A stretch of 64,000 nt of DNA from Bacteroidales bacterium (GTDB lineage: Bacteria > Bacteroidota > Bacteroidia > Bacteroidales > Lentimicrobiaceae), in assembly GCA_024636955.1 (NCBI GenBank), contig JAGXGB010000081.1:39263-103262 (forward strand), in the 5' to 3' direction. A program made the position numbers and the translations under genes. This document shows positions 55,238-63,973 of the stretch, piece after piece. Within the stretch, counting starts at the first letter, position 1, and the number at the start of each line of letters is the position of its first letter. The notes under the pieces were generated by a model. That model saw only the letters and a program-made list of their open reading frames with translations, did no database searches and was not told the origin of the DNA.

Positions 55238-55537
55238 ATGGCAAAAGAAATAGTGTTAGACATTGTTAAGCTTGAAGCAGCAGCCAGCAAATTGAGAGCT
55301 ATTGCACATCCAATGAGGATCGCTATCATTGATCTACTCAATGAAAAGAAAAAACTCAGCGTTACTGAAATCTACGAATATCTTAAAATAGAACAGGCTG
55401 CAGCGTCTCATCACCTTAACATACTTAAAAGTAAGGGTGTTTTGATTTCAAAAAGAGAAGGCAAGCAAATTCACTACGCTGTTAAGGCATCGTCATTAAC
55501 AGAAATCGTACAGTGTATTGATAAGTGCAACGGATAA
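55238..55537 (+). CDS. ArsR-family winged-helix transcriptional regulator
   Basis: A 99-residue regulator with the ArsR winged-helix: KLRAIAHPMRIAIIDLLNEKK, the recognition region KLSVTEIYEYLKIEQAAASHHLNILKSKGVLISKREG and a wing QIHYAVK. The ELCVCDL metal site of ArsR proper is absent. A C-terminal Cys pair (QCIDKCNG) could sense a thiol-reactive agent or metal. No obvious target operon is adjacent; adenine deaminase precedes it on the same strand and the next gene is convergent. Confidence 0.88.
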   Translation: MAKEIVLDIVKLEAAASKLRAIAHPMRIAIIDLLNEKKKLSVTEIYEYLKIEQAAASHHLNILKSKGVLISKREGKQIHYAVKASSLTEIVQCIDKCNG

Positions 55538-55612
55538 TTTTTTACCGGTACTTTCAATTAAACATTGACAGTTTTTACCAGTAGAAGAGTATACTAATGG
55601 CTTATTCCCCGG

Positions 55613-55635
55613 ACCCGGAAAGTTATTTCCCGGGT
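55613..55635 (-). terminator. Weak terminator-like hairpin
   Basis: ACCCGGGAAA and TTTCCGGGT (minus strand) can pair with one bulged base around a 4-base loop. It overlaps the stop codon of the Ig-like gene and has no clear T-run, so termination is uncertain. Confidence 0.35.
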
Positions 55636-57458
55636 TCTGGAATGATCCATTGTTCTTCTACAGTCCAGTTTGCCCTCAGATCCAATTCTGAAGGAAAGAA
55701 CACCACGCGTTCAGGATATCTTCCTGAAAGATATTTTCCTGTATTCCAGTAGCCGTTCCCATTCCTGTCATCAATAGCTTTTATCTTGTATTTTCCGGGC
55801 GATATGTAACGGAAATCTATTGTCATGCTTTCACTTATGCTTACCTGCTCAATAAGCTTGTCCTTTGTGTCAAGAAGTTGAATTATATAAGGTGTTGGAG
55901 CAGGAAGTTCAATTGCCAGTGAAATACGTGATGTTTCCTCTTCCATTGAGCCTGTAAACGTATATCGTAAACTATCATTTGAAGTATTAAGTATGCTGGT
56001 GAAAGAACTGTCAGGTATAGTGAACGAATATCTAACCCCTTCTTTCCAGGGGTACCTGACATATAGTTGTCTCTGAATTGAATCACTGAATTCTATCCGC
56101 ACATCATTAATAATCAAACTATCCTCCATCAACAGCATTCTTTCAGGAGAGTAAAAGGCTACCGGATCAGCAAATGTTATTCTTAGTGGAGTGGAAGGCT
56201 TTAATCTGCTGCCAGTGATATTGGTTGTAAGCGTTAAGGTAGCTGCCGTAACTGCTTCTGTTTTCTTTACAGTCTTTTCACGAGGCTTAACCATCATTTC
56301 TATTGTATCTATAACAGTGCCCTGGTCAGCTATTTCAAGCCATATGCTATCGGCAGTATAATCGGGCAGCCACATAGTAAGGGTATCCCCAATGCGGTTC
56401 TTGCCAATAATCGGTTGGCCAGTATAGTCACCTTCCATCATTCTGAACACAACATTCTTCACAGGCACTTTAAAAACAAAACTTAGCACGTTTTCTTTCG
56501 CCACATTTGCCTTTAACAAATTTTGTGTTGAGTCAACCTCCCTGAAATGGAACATCTGGATGTACTTACCCGTAGCTGTAAATATCATTGTTGAATCAGT
56601 GCGTGTTGCAATAGAATCAACCACTGCAATTGGAGGAATTGTGTCAGTAATGGCTAATGAATCATTGGGAAGCATTGTAACTACTACACTGTCAGGTAAA
56701 GCTACTGTGTCAGGGTTCGCCGGATTCATAATGTCAAACTGTAAACCTTCACTACCTTTTATCCATGGAGTAATGAGCGTGTCAATGAAAGCAATCTCCT
56801 CTCCAGGTATGTCATACAAGTAGTTTGCATTTATGTCAGTAAGGGCAAACATCTTATACTTCATGTTCCTCAAATTAGTAAGCTGGAATTCTCCTGCTTC
56901 ATTAGTTCGGGCAATGTAATATGGTATCTGTTTGTAAGGAACTGAATCATAAATTGAGTCATAAAGCATTACATAAGCAGCCTTAACAGGTGTAAGGTTG
57001 AAAGCATTGATTAGCTTTCCTTCAATCATCATGGAGTCCAGTACATTGCCGGTTGAGAACGTGAACTTGTATCCACCAAGCTTGTTACCTTCTGTAATAT
57101 CTACTATAGCATCGCCAAAGAAAATATTGTAAGTGGTTTCACTTCTCCATGGATCTTTGAATTTAGCAATCAAACTCTTGCCACGATTACTGAATGTTGG
57201 CATTTCTGAAAGTGGAGGTGATACTATGAGCTGCGAGTGGATGTCCTTAAGTGAGACATATTCGTCGAAAGTAATTGCAATTTCCTTTCCTGTAAAGTTA
57301 GTTGACAAGTTTGCAGGAGAGGAGTTTATTACCGCCGGTGGCGTTACGTCTTTGGGGCCTCCGGTTGGTGCAACAGGATTGGCGCATGAACCCAGCAAAA
57401 TTAAAACAAGCAGGGTGAAAAGGTGATGCTTAAGTTTAAAAGCAGAATGAAAATCCAT
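55623..57458 (-). CDS. Lipoprotein with Ig-like domain, unknown function
   Basis: A 611-residue lipoprotein with acylated Cys25 (VLILLGSCANPVAPTGGP). The next 110 residues form a bacterial Ig-like (Big_5/SbsA-type) domain: DVTPPAVINSSPANLSTNFTGKEIAITFDEYV ... TTYNIFFGDAIVDITEGN. The remainder contains further beta-rich, carboxypeptidase-regulatory-like segments (IEGKLINAFNLTPVKAAYVMLYDS, EAGEFQLTNLRNMKYKMFALTDIN). This arrangement is known in Bacteroidota but has no assigned role; an envelope structural role is likely. It is divergent from the M1 peptidase gene. Confidence 0.78.
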   Translation of the reverse strand: MDFHSAFKLKHHLFTLLVLILLGSCANPVAPTGGPKDVTPPAVINSSPANLSTNFTGKEIAITFDEYVSLKDIHSQLIVSPPLSEMPTFSNRGKSLIAKFKDPWRSETTYNIFFGDAIVDITEGNKLGGYKFTFSTGNVLDSMMIEGKLINAFNLTPVKAAYVMLYDSIYDSVPYKQIPYYIARTNEAGEFQLTNLRNMKYKMFALTDINANYLYDIPGEEIAFIDTLITPWIKGSEGLQFDIMNPANPDTVALPDSVVVTMLPNDSLAITDTIPPIAVVDSIATRTDSTMIFTATGKYIQMFHFREVDSTQNLLKANVAKENVLSFVFKVPVKNVVFRMMEGDYTGQPIIGKNRIGDTLTMWLPDYTADSIWLEIADQGTVIDTIEMMVKPREKTVKKTEAVTAATLTLTTNITGSRLKPSTPLRITFADPVAFYSPERMLLMEDSLIINDVRIEFSDSIQRQLYVRYPWKEGVRYSFTIPDSSFTSILNTSNDSLRYTFTGSMEEETSRISLAIELPAPTPYIIQLLDTKDKLIEQVSISESMTIDFRYISPGKYKIKAIDDRNGNGYWNTGKYLSGRYPERVVFFPSELDLRANWTVEEQWIIPEPGK

Positions 57459-57533
57459 TAATTGTGTTTTAAATGCAAAGATGCTAATTTTATAACTTCA
57501 TTCCATTACAATAAATTGTCAGGATTGTTTACT

Positions 57534-57590
57534 TTTATTATCTTTTGTGGTCTATTTATTATCTTTTGTGTTCTACTGTTTTATCTTTTG
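57534..57590 (+). repeat. Three regularly spaced TATCTTTTG boxes
   Basis: TATCTTTTG occurs at 57539-57547, 57560-57568 and 57582-57590. The first two lie in 21-bp units (57534-57554 and 57555-57575) that differ at one position. The boxes resemble the -7 consensus TAnnTTTG with one extra T. They lie 29 to 80 bp before the M1 peptidase start. Confidence 0.75.
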
Positions 57591-57618
57591 CCTTCATCTG
57601 ATTGTTAATACTTAAAAT

Positions 57619-59736
57619 ATGCCCCTCATGAAACTATACCTACTGCTTTTAACAGGGTTGTTTTCACATGTCTCGCTTTTGTCACAGAGCAATGCGCCAC
57701 ATAACAGTCCTTTGTATCAGAATCATAACCATAGTCAGGTTAAGGAACAACTTGCACCCGCCATCGGCGGAATACCGGTGAATGGCAGGGCAATCACAAG
57801 CTACCCTTTAAAATATGGTACTCTACAGCCCGGAGCTCACATTCAGGGAATAGGTGTTGAATATTGTTCACATGGGAAACAAGCGATGATGATGCATACC
57901 AATCATGATCATTTAAGGCATGCAAAACATGGAATGCTTGGTCCTGACAATACTGATGCTGCATCAGGATATGATGTAAAGTATATGCGCATGAATCTGA
58001 ATATTGATCCGGCGGTGCTATACCTATCGGGTTCTGTCGCAACTGTTTTTGAGGCGCGTAAGGATGTAACATCCATTGATATGCAGCTAATTACAGCTTT
58101 TACAGTTGATTCCATTATATACCAGGGCTCGCCGCTTGCTTTTCAGCATACTGAACCATGGACTCTCACCATACAGTTTCCGGAAATACTGGAGACAGGT
58201 ACGCATTATGAGATTGTAATTTATTATCGTGGAGTGCCTGATGCAGGTCAGGGATTTGGATCTGTAGGTAATATTCCGCATGATGGTGTACCAGCTTTCT
58301 GGACACTCTCAGAGCCCTACGGTGCCCGCGACTGGTGGCCCGGGAAGAACGACCTTACTGATAAAATCGATTCTGTTGATATAATAGTAAATACGCCAGA
58401 AGCATACCGAACAGCTTCGTTAGGAATGCTGGTAAATGATGTAGTAGTTTCAGGTACCCGTACCAACCACTGGAAGCACAACTATCCTGTAGTACCTTAC
58501 CTGGTAGCTGTTGCAGTAACCAATTATGCTGTTTATACTGACACTACTTATTCTGCAGGCAGAATGGTACCGGTAATCAACTATGTTTATCCCGAGAAAC
58601 TAAACGAAAGGAAGCAGGAAACAAAAGCCACTGCAGAATTTATGGAGTTGTTTAGTGATCTCTTCACTGAATATCCTTTTATAGAAGAGAAGTATGGCCA
58701 TGCTGAATTCGGCTGGGGCGGTGGAATGGAACATCAAACTATGTCGTTCATGGGACGCTTTGACTTTGAAATCATTGCCCATGAGCTGGCACACCAGTGG
58801 TTTGGAGATATGGTAACCCTCAATTCATGGCATGATATATGGCTGAATGAAGGTTTCGCAACTTACCTTACCGGATTGGCCTATGAAAACTTGTCGAACG
58901 ACCTTTACTGGCCTATATGGAAACAAAATGTCATAAATGCAATTGTCAGTCAGCCGGGTGGCTCAGTATATGTGCCTGACACTACTAATGTAAGCAGGAT
59001 ATTTAGTGGACGCTTATCGTATTACAAAGGTGCGATGGTACTTCATGGTTTACGCTGGACAATTGGCGACAGCGCTTTCTTTGCTGCATGCCGCAATTAC
59101 CTGAATGACCCGGTTGCACAATATGGATTTGCTTCAACCGATATGCTGAAGGGGTATCTTGAAGAAGCCTCAGGAACTGACCTTACTGAATACTTTGACG
59201 ACTGGTATTATGGTGAAGGATATCCTTCATATGTAGTGTCGCTCACTTCACAGGAAGACCAGACTTATAATGCCGAACTTTCACAAACTACATCACATCC
59301 TTCAGTTGACTTCTTTGAAATGAAAGTTCCGGTTCTTCTCTCCGGAGAGGGGCGTGATACACTTATCGTATTTGATCACACTTCAAACAATCATGTCTAT
59401 CAGATTGATCCTGGCTTTACTGTTCAGAGCATCACCATTGACCCTGAAATGTGGCTCATTTCGGCCGGCAACCAGGTACTTCTTGACTCATCTAACCCTA
59501 ATATCGACAGTCGTTTAAGAATATACCCTAACCCTGCAACAGATCGAATAAGAATTACTGCCAACAACAAGAAAGGTAACCTGGTTATCACTGATCTGAA
59601 GGGTAGCATAGTGATGAAGGTTAACAACTTTGATGAATTTCAGTGGCATGATGTAAGTCACCTGCAAAAAGGTATGTATCTTATCAGGCTCAGCAGTAAA
59701 GACTTCGTTACTGAAGCGCCTTTTGTGAAGCTTTAA
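57619..59736 (+). CDS. Secreted M1-family metallopeptidase with T9SS sorting domain
   Basis: The 705-residue protein has a signal peptide (MKLYLLLLTGLFSHVSLLSQ, from an ATG three codons in, which may be the true start), an M1 N-terminal beta-domain, the gluzincin catalytic domain with HELAHQW (His388, Glu389, His392) and NEGFAT (third ligand Glu411), and a GGMEH block in place of GAMEN. From about residue 634 it ends in a type A T9SS C-terminal domain (IYPNPATDRIRI ... DLKGSIVM ... GMYLIRLSSKDF). It is therefore predicted cargo of the T9SS encoded at 28-34 kb, cut and released or anchored at the surface. Confidence 0.93.
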   Translation: MPLMKLYLLLLTGLFSHVSLLSQSNAPHNSPLYQNHNHSQVKEQLAPAIGGIPVNGRAITSYPLKYGTLQPGAHIQGIGVEYCSHGKQAMMMHTNHDHLRHAKHGMLGPDNTDAASGYDVKYMRMNLNIDPAVLYLSGSVATVFEARKDVTSIDMQLITAFTVDSIIYQGSPLAFQHTEPWTLTIQFPEILETGTHYEIVIYYRGVPDAGQGFGSVGNIPHDGVPAFWTLSEPYGARDWWPGKNDLTDKIDSVDIIVNTPEAYRTASLGMLVNDVVVSGTRTNHWKHNYPVVPYLVAVAVTNYAVYTDTTYSAGRMVPVINYVYPEKLNERKQETKATAEFMELFSDLFTEYPFIEEKYGHAEFGWGGGMEHQTMSFMGRFDFEIIAHELAHQWFGDMVTLNSWHDIWLNEGFATYLTGLAYENLSNDLYWPIWKQNVINAIVSQPGGSVYVPDTTNVSRIFSGRLSYYKGAMVLHGLRWTIGDSAFFAACRNYLNDPVAQYGFASTDMLKGYLEEASGTDLTEYFDDWYYGEGYPSYVVSLTSQEDQTYNAELSQTTSHPSVDFFEMKVPVLLSGEGRDTLIVFDHTSNNHVYQIDPGFTVQSITIDPEMWLISAGNQVLLDSSNPNIDSRLRIYPNPATDRIRITANNKKGNLVITDLKGSIVMKVNNFDEFQWHDVSHLQKGMYLIRLSSKDFVTEAPFVKL

Positions 59737-60071
59737 AAATTAGTTCAAGGTGTTCAAATGGTTCAAGGTGGTTCAATGTTGTTTCCCGCACGTGCGGGAT
59801 TCAATTTTGTTCAAGGTGGTTCAATGTAGTTCAAGGTGACGGTCCCCGAGTTTTTATCGAGGGGTTATCGAGGGGTTCAAGGTGACGGTCCCCGAGTTTT
59901 TATCGAGGGGTTATCGAGGGGTTCAAGGTGTTCAAAGGTTGTATCTTAACCCCCAGAGGGGGTGCAAATAGGTTAGAAATAAACAATGTGATTATAAAAT
60001 CTAACCCCCGGAGGGGGTGTAAATATTCTAAGGGGTGTAAATATTAACGTGTGGCGTTAGTTTAATGAATC
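59737..60071. repeat. Repeat-rich intergenic spacer
   Basis: This 335-bp stretch has no gene. It holds a GTTCAAGGTG word many times (for example 59761, 59809, 59829, 59875, 59921); a 19-bp exact repeat at 59761-59779 and 59809-59827; a perfect 46-bp tandem duplication (59829-59874 and 59875-59920) with a partial third unit; a 16-bp perfect palindrome TCCCGCACGTGCGGGA at 59784-59799; two CCCCC/GGGGG inverted repeats (59950-59962 and 60005-60017); and a 14-bp repeat GGGGTGTAAATATT at 60014 and 60032. GC-rich compared with other spacers. Looks like a collecting site for short dispersed repeats. Confidence 0.9.
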
Positions 60072-60752
60072 TTATAATGGTATCTTCTCAAACCTGTAAC
60101 CCTTAGCTGAAAAGTATTCTAGCATTCTCGGCAACGCATATAGCATTCGCTCTGAAGCCTTGAGGCTGTCGTGGAACAAAATTATGCTTCCGTCTTTAGT
60201 GTGAATGATAGCGTTATTCAGTACCTGTTCTTTACTAAGCTTTTGGTTGTAATCACCCGTTAGCACAGTCCACATAATCAGCTTATATTTATGCTTCAAG
60301 TGTTTTATCTGGGAGAGTTTTATTCTTCCATGAGGAGGTCTGAACAATGAGCTTTTTACCAGTTCACCGCATTTATCAATGTCGCTGAAATAATGCTCAT
60401 CATCGGTTTTATTACCTTTCAAATGGCTATATGTGTGATTACCTGTTGCATGCCCTTCTTTTAGTAGCTGCGCATATACTTCAGGGTATTTCCTTACATT
60501 ATCACCCACACAGAAGAATGTTGCTTTAGCGTTGTATTTCTTCAATATCTCAAGCACTTTTGGCGTAATTTCAGGTATTGGGCCGTCGTCAAATGTGATG
60601 TATATGGAACTACTTGCTATTGAGGTTGTTGGTTGACTTGTTTTAGCAGGTGTTGATTGACCGGTTAATGCAGTCTTTGATCGCCTAATCCTCCAAACAA
60701 GTGCTGAAGGGGCTAAAATCCTTAATATCCATGGCACAACCGGTATGTTCAT
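60072..60752 (-). CDS. Polysaccharide deacetylase (NodB domain)
   Basis: A 226-residue CE4-family deacetylase with a hydrophobic N-terminus (about residues 4-20) that may anchor it in the inner membrane. YITFDDGPIPEI (metal-binding Asp pair), GNHTYSHLKGN (His ligands), FRPPHGRI and the late IILFHDS show the full set of active-site motifs. It likely removes N-acetyl groups from peptidoglycan or another glycan, but the target is unknown. It follows the DUF2723 gene by 2 bp and is probably translated with it. Confidence 0.9.
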   Translation of the reverse strand: MNIPVVPWILRILAPSALVWRIRRSKTALTGQSTPAKTSQPTTSIASSSIYITFDDGPIPEITPKVLEILKKYNAKATFFCVGDNVRKYPEVYAQLLKEGHATGNHTYSHLKGNKTDDEHYFSDIDKCGELVKSSLFRPPHGRIKLSQIKHLKHKYKLIMWTVLTGDYNQKLSKEQVLNNAIIHTKDGSIILFHDSLKASERMLYALPRMLEYFSAKGYRFEKIPL

Positions 60753-60754
60753 AT

Positions 60755-63700
60755 TTAAAACCCCGCCTGCTCGTATCTTTTAAACTGTTTTTCGAGTTCC
60801 AGTGTTGCCTTTTCCTTTAGCTGCAGGTTGCCATGCTGATCAGCAATGCTGGCAATTCCATTAAGCACCATCAGACTCTGTCTTAGATCTTGATTAAGTC
60901 CAGCCAGTTTATGCTGAGGGAACCTGAAATAGTAATTGAGATCGGCTTTATAAAGGTCAAGCAATCTGGTGAGCAGTGCATAACCCTTTTCTTCAGCCCC
61001 TGCGGCGAGATAGCTTTCTGCAATTGATAACAGGTAATAATTATATGGAATCGCTTCATCGGGTATCGTAGCCAGGCACTTATCACATGCTGCAATAGCC
61101 TCATCGTTCTTACCATCTATCACAAGCTTACTTGCCAGTCGTCCAAACATGGTGCGCAGGTTATTGCTCATCCTCCTGTTGGTCTCATCCAGATAAACTG
61201 ACGGATCATCCATATTACCGTACTTATAAACATTCATCAATTTATCATATAATACACTGCTGTTCACATAACCTTCAAAGTTCTCATCACCTTGTATTTT
61301 CACTGGCACAAGTCGTAGCACAAACCCCTCGCTTCGCAGGTACGCATTCAAGCCAAGGTATGAATCAGCACCGGCAGTGGCTGAAAAGTAAACCGGCCGC
61401 TTCCAGTTGTTGTGTGCCAATATATCAAGGGCAATGATCTGGTTTTTAGTAATGGCTCTGTCATTGATTTTAAAAGGTAGGTAGGGCAATAAACTGTCCT
61501 GTTCCTCCGGTTGAACGGTGCCATTTTGCAGCACTAAAGTAGTGTCAACATTCAATATAAAATCTGAAACCGGAATTACATCAACAGGCCCCATTGAACT
61601 CTGCAACTTAAAAGCTTCAGGTTGTTTATGCAGTGCATCAAACAATTCTATAAGCGAAACGGCACCTTCAATCCTTTCATCAGGAGAAATATAAATGACC
61701 TCGTAAGTGCCACTTTTAAACTGGTCGTATTCAAAACTGATGGGCAACGGCTCTGAATCATACACCTTACGTTTCATCTGCCCAATGTACCAGTCACTGT
61801 TTAGTAGGCTCAGGTTCACTACCCTCACATCCCTGCGAATTCCCTCAACTTCCTGAACATACCAAAGCGGGAACGTATCATTATCACCCATCGTAAAGAG
61901 TATCGCATCCTTATCACAAGATTCCAGGTAGTTGCGTGCTATATCACGCCCAGTGTATCTGTTCGACCTGTCGTGGTCATCCCAATTCTCGGCTGCCATT
62001 ATTACAGGCACAACCATGCAAATGGCTGTGGCTATTATACCGGCATGTTTCAGTTTAAGATATTTCTGTATAAGCATGGTTAGTCCCAACACACCAATGC
62101 CTATCCATATCGCGAAAGCATAGAATGAAGCCGCATAGGCATAATCACGTTCCCGGGGTTGTGGGGCATACTGGTTCAGATATACCACTATGGCCAGTCC
62201 GGTCATGATGAAAAGCATGGTGACTACCAGTGAATCTTTCGGATGCCGGTTTATATGGAACACCAGCCCTGCCAGTCCAAGTATTAGAGGAAGAAGGAAA
62301 TATCTGTTACGTGCTTTGCTGTTCATACTTTCAGGCAGGTTGTCCTGCGGACCAAGCCTCAGCTTATCTATAAAGTTTATTCCACTTATCCAATTCCCAT
62401 TAATATCCTCACCCAAACCCTGGTTGTCGTTTTGCCTTCCGGCGAAATTCCACATAAAATACCTGATATACATGTGCTGTATCTGGTAATCGAAGAAGAA
62501 GCGGAGGTTCTCACCAAAAGTAGGTTTGGTGAGCGTTTCCTGCTTTCCTCCCGGGGCAGTGTACTGTACCGGTGTGCCTTTAATATTACCAAATTCCTTG
62601 TAAAAATGCTCGTGTGATCTTTCTGACATGCTCCACATACGAGGAAATACAGTCATAAAATCCTTATGGAAAACCGGTTCTGACTCCTTGCGTTCATTGA
62701 TCACAACATATTTACCCTTCGTATTGTCCTTATGATAAACCGGAGTGCCATCTTCATACCCAACTACCGGTGCATTGTAATATGGACCGTAAAGCAACGG
62801 CCAGTCGCCATACTGCTCCCTGTTAAGGTATGAAAGCAGACTAATGGCATTTGATGGTTCATTTTCGTTAATAGGTGGGTTGGCGTTTGCACGGATCACC
62901 AGCATAAAGAAGCTTGAATAACCAATCAGAATAAAGGTGAATGAAAGCGCTACGGTATTCCACAACACCTTGCCCTTTTTGGCGGTATATCTCAATCCCC
63001 AGATGATCAATCCTATCAGCGTCATGAAATATATAATAGTACCGGTATTGAAAGGAAGTCCGATACCGTTGACAAATAACAACTCAAACATCCCTGCAAG
63101 CCTCACTATCCATGGAATGATAAGATTCATCACCAGGGCAAGTATCACTACCGAAAGCAGCAGGGCAATAACAGTTCCTTTGATTGTTGGGTTGTATTTC
63201 TTAAAATAATAAACCAATGCCAAAGCAGGAATAGTAAGCAAATTGAGAAGATGAACCCCTATGCTCAGTCCTATCATAAAGGCAATAAGTATGATCCATC
63301 TGAGTGAGTGGTCCTTGCCCGTTGATGGGGTTGCTTTTACTCCATACCCCGGTGTTTCCTCTTCCCACTTCAATATTGCCCAAAATACAAAGGCAGTGAA
63401 GAACGACGACATGCCATACACTTCACCTTCAGTGGCTGAAAACCAAAATGAATCTGAGAAAGTATAAGCCAAAGCTCCAACTATTCCGCTTCCAATGATC
63501 GCAGGTATATAATTAACCATCGCAGTTGTATTGTTTACACTTGCAGAAGTATTGGCTATTGAATCAGTAAATCCAATCACTATTTTCCTTGCCAGATGGG
63601 TTATACTCCAGAAAAGGAATAATATAGTGAAAGCACTGCTTAATGCCGACATGGTATTTACCATCCGGGCTACCAGAAGCTCGTTGCCGAAAGCAAAAAG

Positions 63701-63892
63701 ACTAAAAAATCTTCCAAGCATTTGAAACAAGGGTGCTCCCGGAGGATGACCTACCTGAAGGCCATGGGCAGTAGCAATGTACTCACCGCAATCCCAGAAA
63801 CTGGCGGTTGGCTCTGAAGTAATTATATACACAAATGCAGCAATGGCGAAAACAAGCCATCCCGACAGATTGTTGATTAGTTTGAATTGCAT
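60755..63892 (-). CDS. Large DUF2723 membrane protein (glycosyltransferase-like)
   Basis: The 1045-residue protein begins LVFAIAAFVYIITSEPTASFWDCGEYIATAHGLQVGHPPGAPLFQMLGRFF, the DUF2723 signature resembling the luminal Asp-containing loop of protein O-mannosyltransferase-type GT-C enzymes. About 12 to 14 hydrophobic helices span the first 600 residues, followed by a soluble region and a helical, TPR-like C-terminus (about 880-1040). The Asp in FWDCGEY is a candidate catalytic residue. It may transfer sugar from a lipid donor to proteins or glycans outside the inner membrane. Bacteroidota commonly encode it; substrate unknown. Confidence 0.88.
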   Translation of the reverse strand: MQFKLINNLSGWLVFAIAAFVYIITSEPTASFWDCGEYIATAHGLQVGHPPGAPLFQMLGRFFSLFAFGNELLVARMVNTMSALSSAFTILFLFWSITHLARKIVIGFTDSIANTSASVNNTTAMVNYIPAIIGSGIVGALAYTFSDSFWFSATEGEVYGMSSFFTAFVFWAILKWEEETPGYGVKATPSTGKDHSLRWIILIAFMIGLSIGVHLLNLLTIPALALVYYFKKYNPTIKGTVIALLLSVVILALVMNLIIPWIVRLAGMFELLFVNGIGLPFNTGTIIYFMTLIGLIIWGLRYTAKKGKVLWNTVALSFTFILIGYSSFFMLVIRANANPPINENEPSNAISLLSYLNREQYGDWPLLYGPYYNAPVVGYEDGTPVYHKDNTKGKYVVINERKESEPVFHKDFMTVFPRMWSMSERSHEHFYKEFGNIKGTPVQYTAPGGKQETLTKPTFGENLRFFFDYQIQHMYIRYFMWNFAGRQNDNQGLGEDINGNWISGINFIDKLRLGPQDNLPESMNSKARNRYFLLPLILGLAGLVFHINRHPKDSLVVTMLFIMTGLAIVVYLNQYAPQPRERDYAYAASFYAFAIWIGIGVLGLTMLIQKYLKLKHAGIIATAICMVVPVIMAAENWDDHDRSNRYTGRDIARNYLESCDKDAILFTMGDNDTFPLWYVQEVEGIRRDVRVVNLSLLNSDWYIGQMKRKVYDSEPLPISFEYDQFKSGTYEVIYISPDERIEGAVSLIELFDALHKQPEAFKLQSSMGPVDVIPVSDFILNVDTTLVLQNGTVQPEEQDSLLPYLPFKINDRAITKNQIIALDILAHNNWKRPVYFSATAGADSYLGLNAYLRSEGFVLRLVPVKIQGDENFEGYVNSSVLYDKLMNVYKYGNMDDPSVYLDETNRRMSNNLRTMFGRLASKLVIDGKNDEAIAACDKCLATIPDEAIPYNYYLLSIAESYLAAGAEEKGYALLTRLLDLYKADLNYYFRFPQHKLAGLNQDLRQSLMVLNGIASIADQHGNLQLKEKATLELEKQFKRYEQAGF

Positions 63893-63942
63893 AAAACATG
63901 TTATAAAAAGGGAATATCAACGGGCTGCGAAGTTAGTTATAT

Positions 63943-63973
63943 TTTAGATATTGGCCTTTATTCACTAATTTTG
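63943..63973 (+). promoter_or_regulatory. Candidate promoter reading out of the right edge
   Basis: TTTA at 63943-63946 and TAATTTTG at 63966-63973 are 19 bp apart, close to TTTG-N19-TAnnTTTG. It would serve a plus-strand gene starting beyond 64000, divergent from the DUF2723 gene. Confidence 0.4.
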
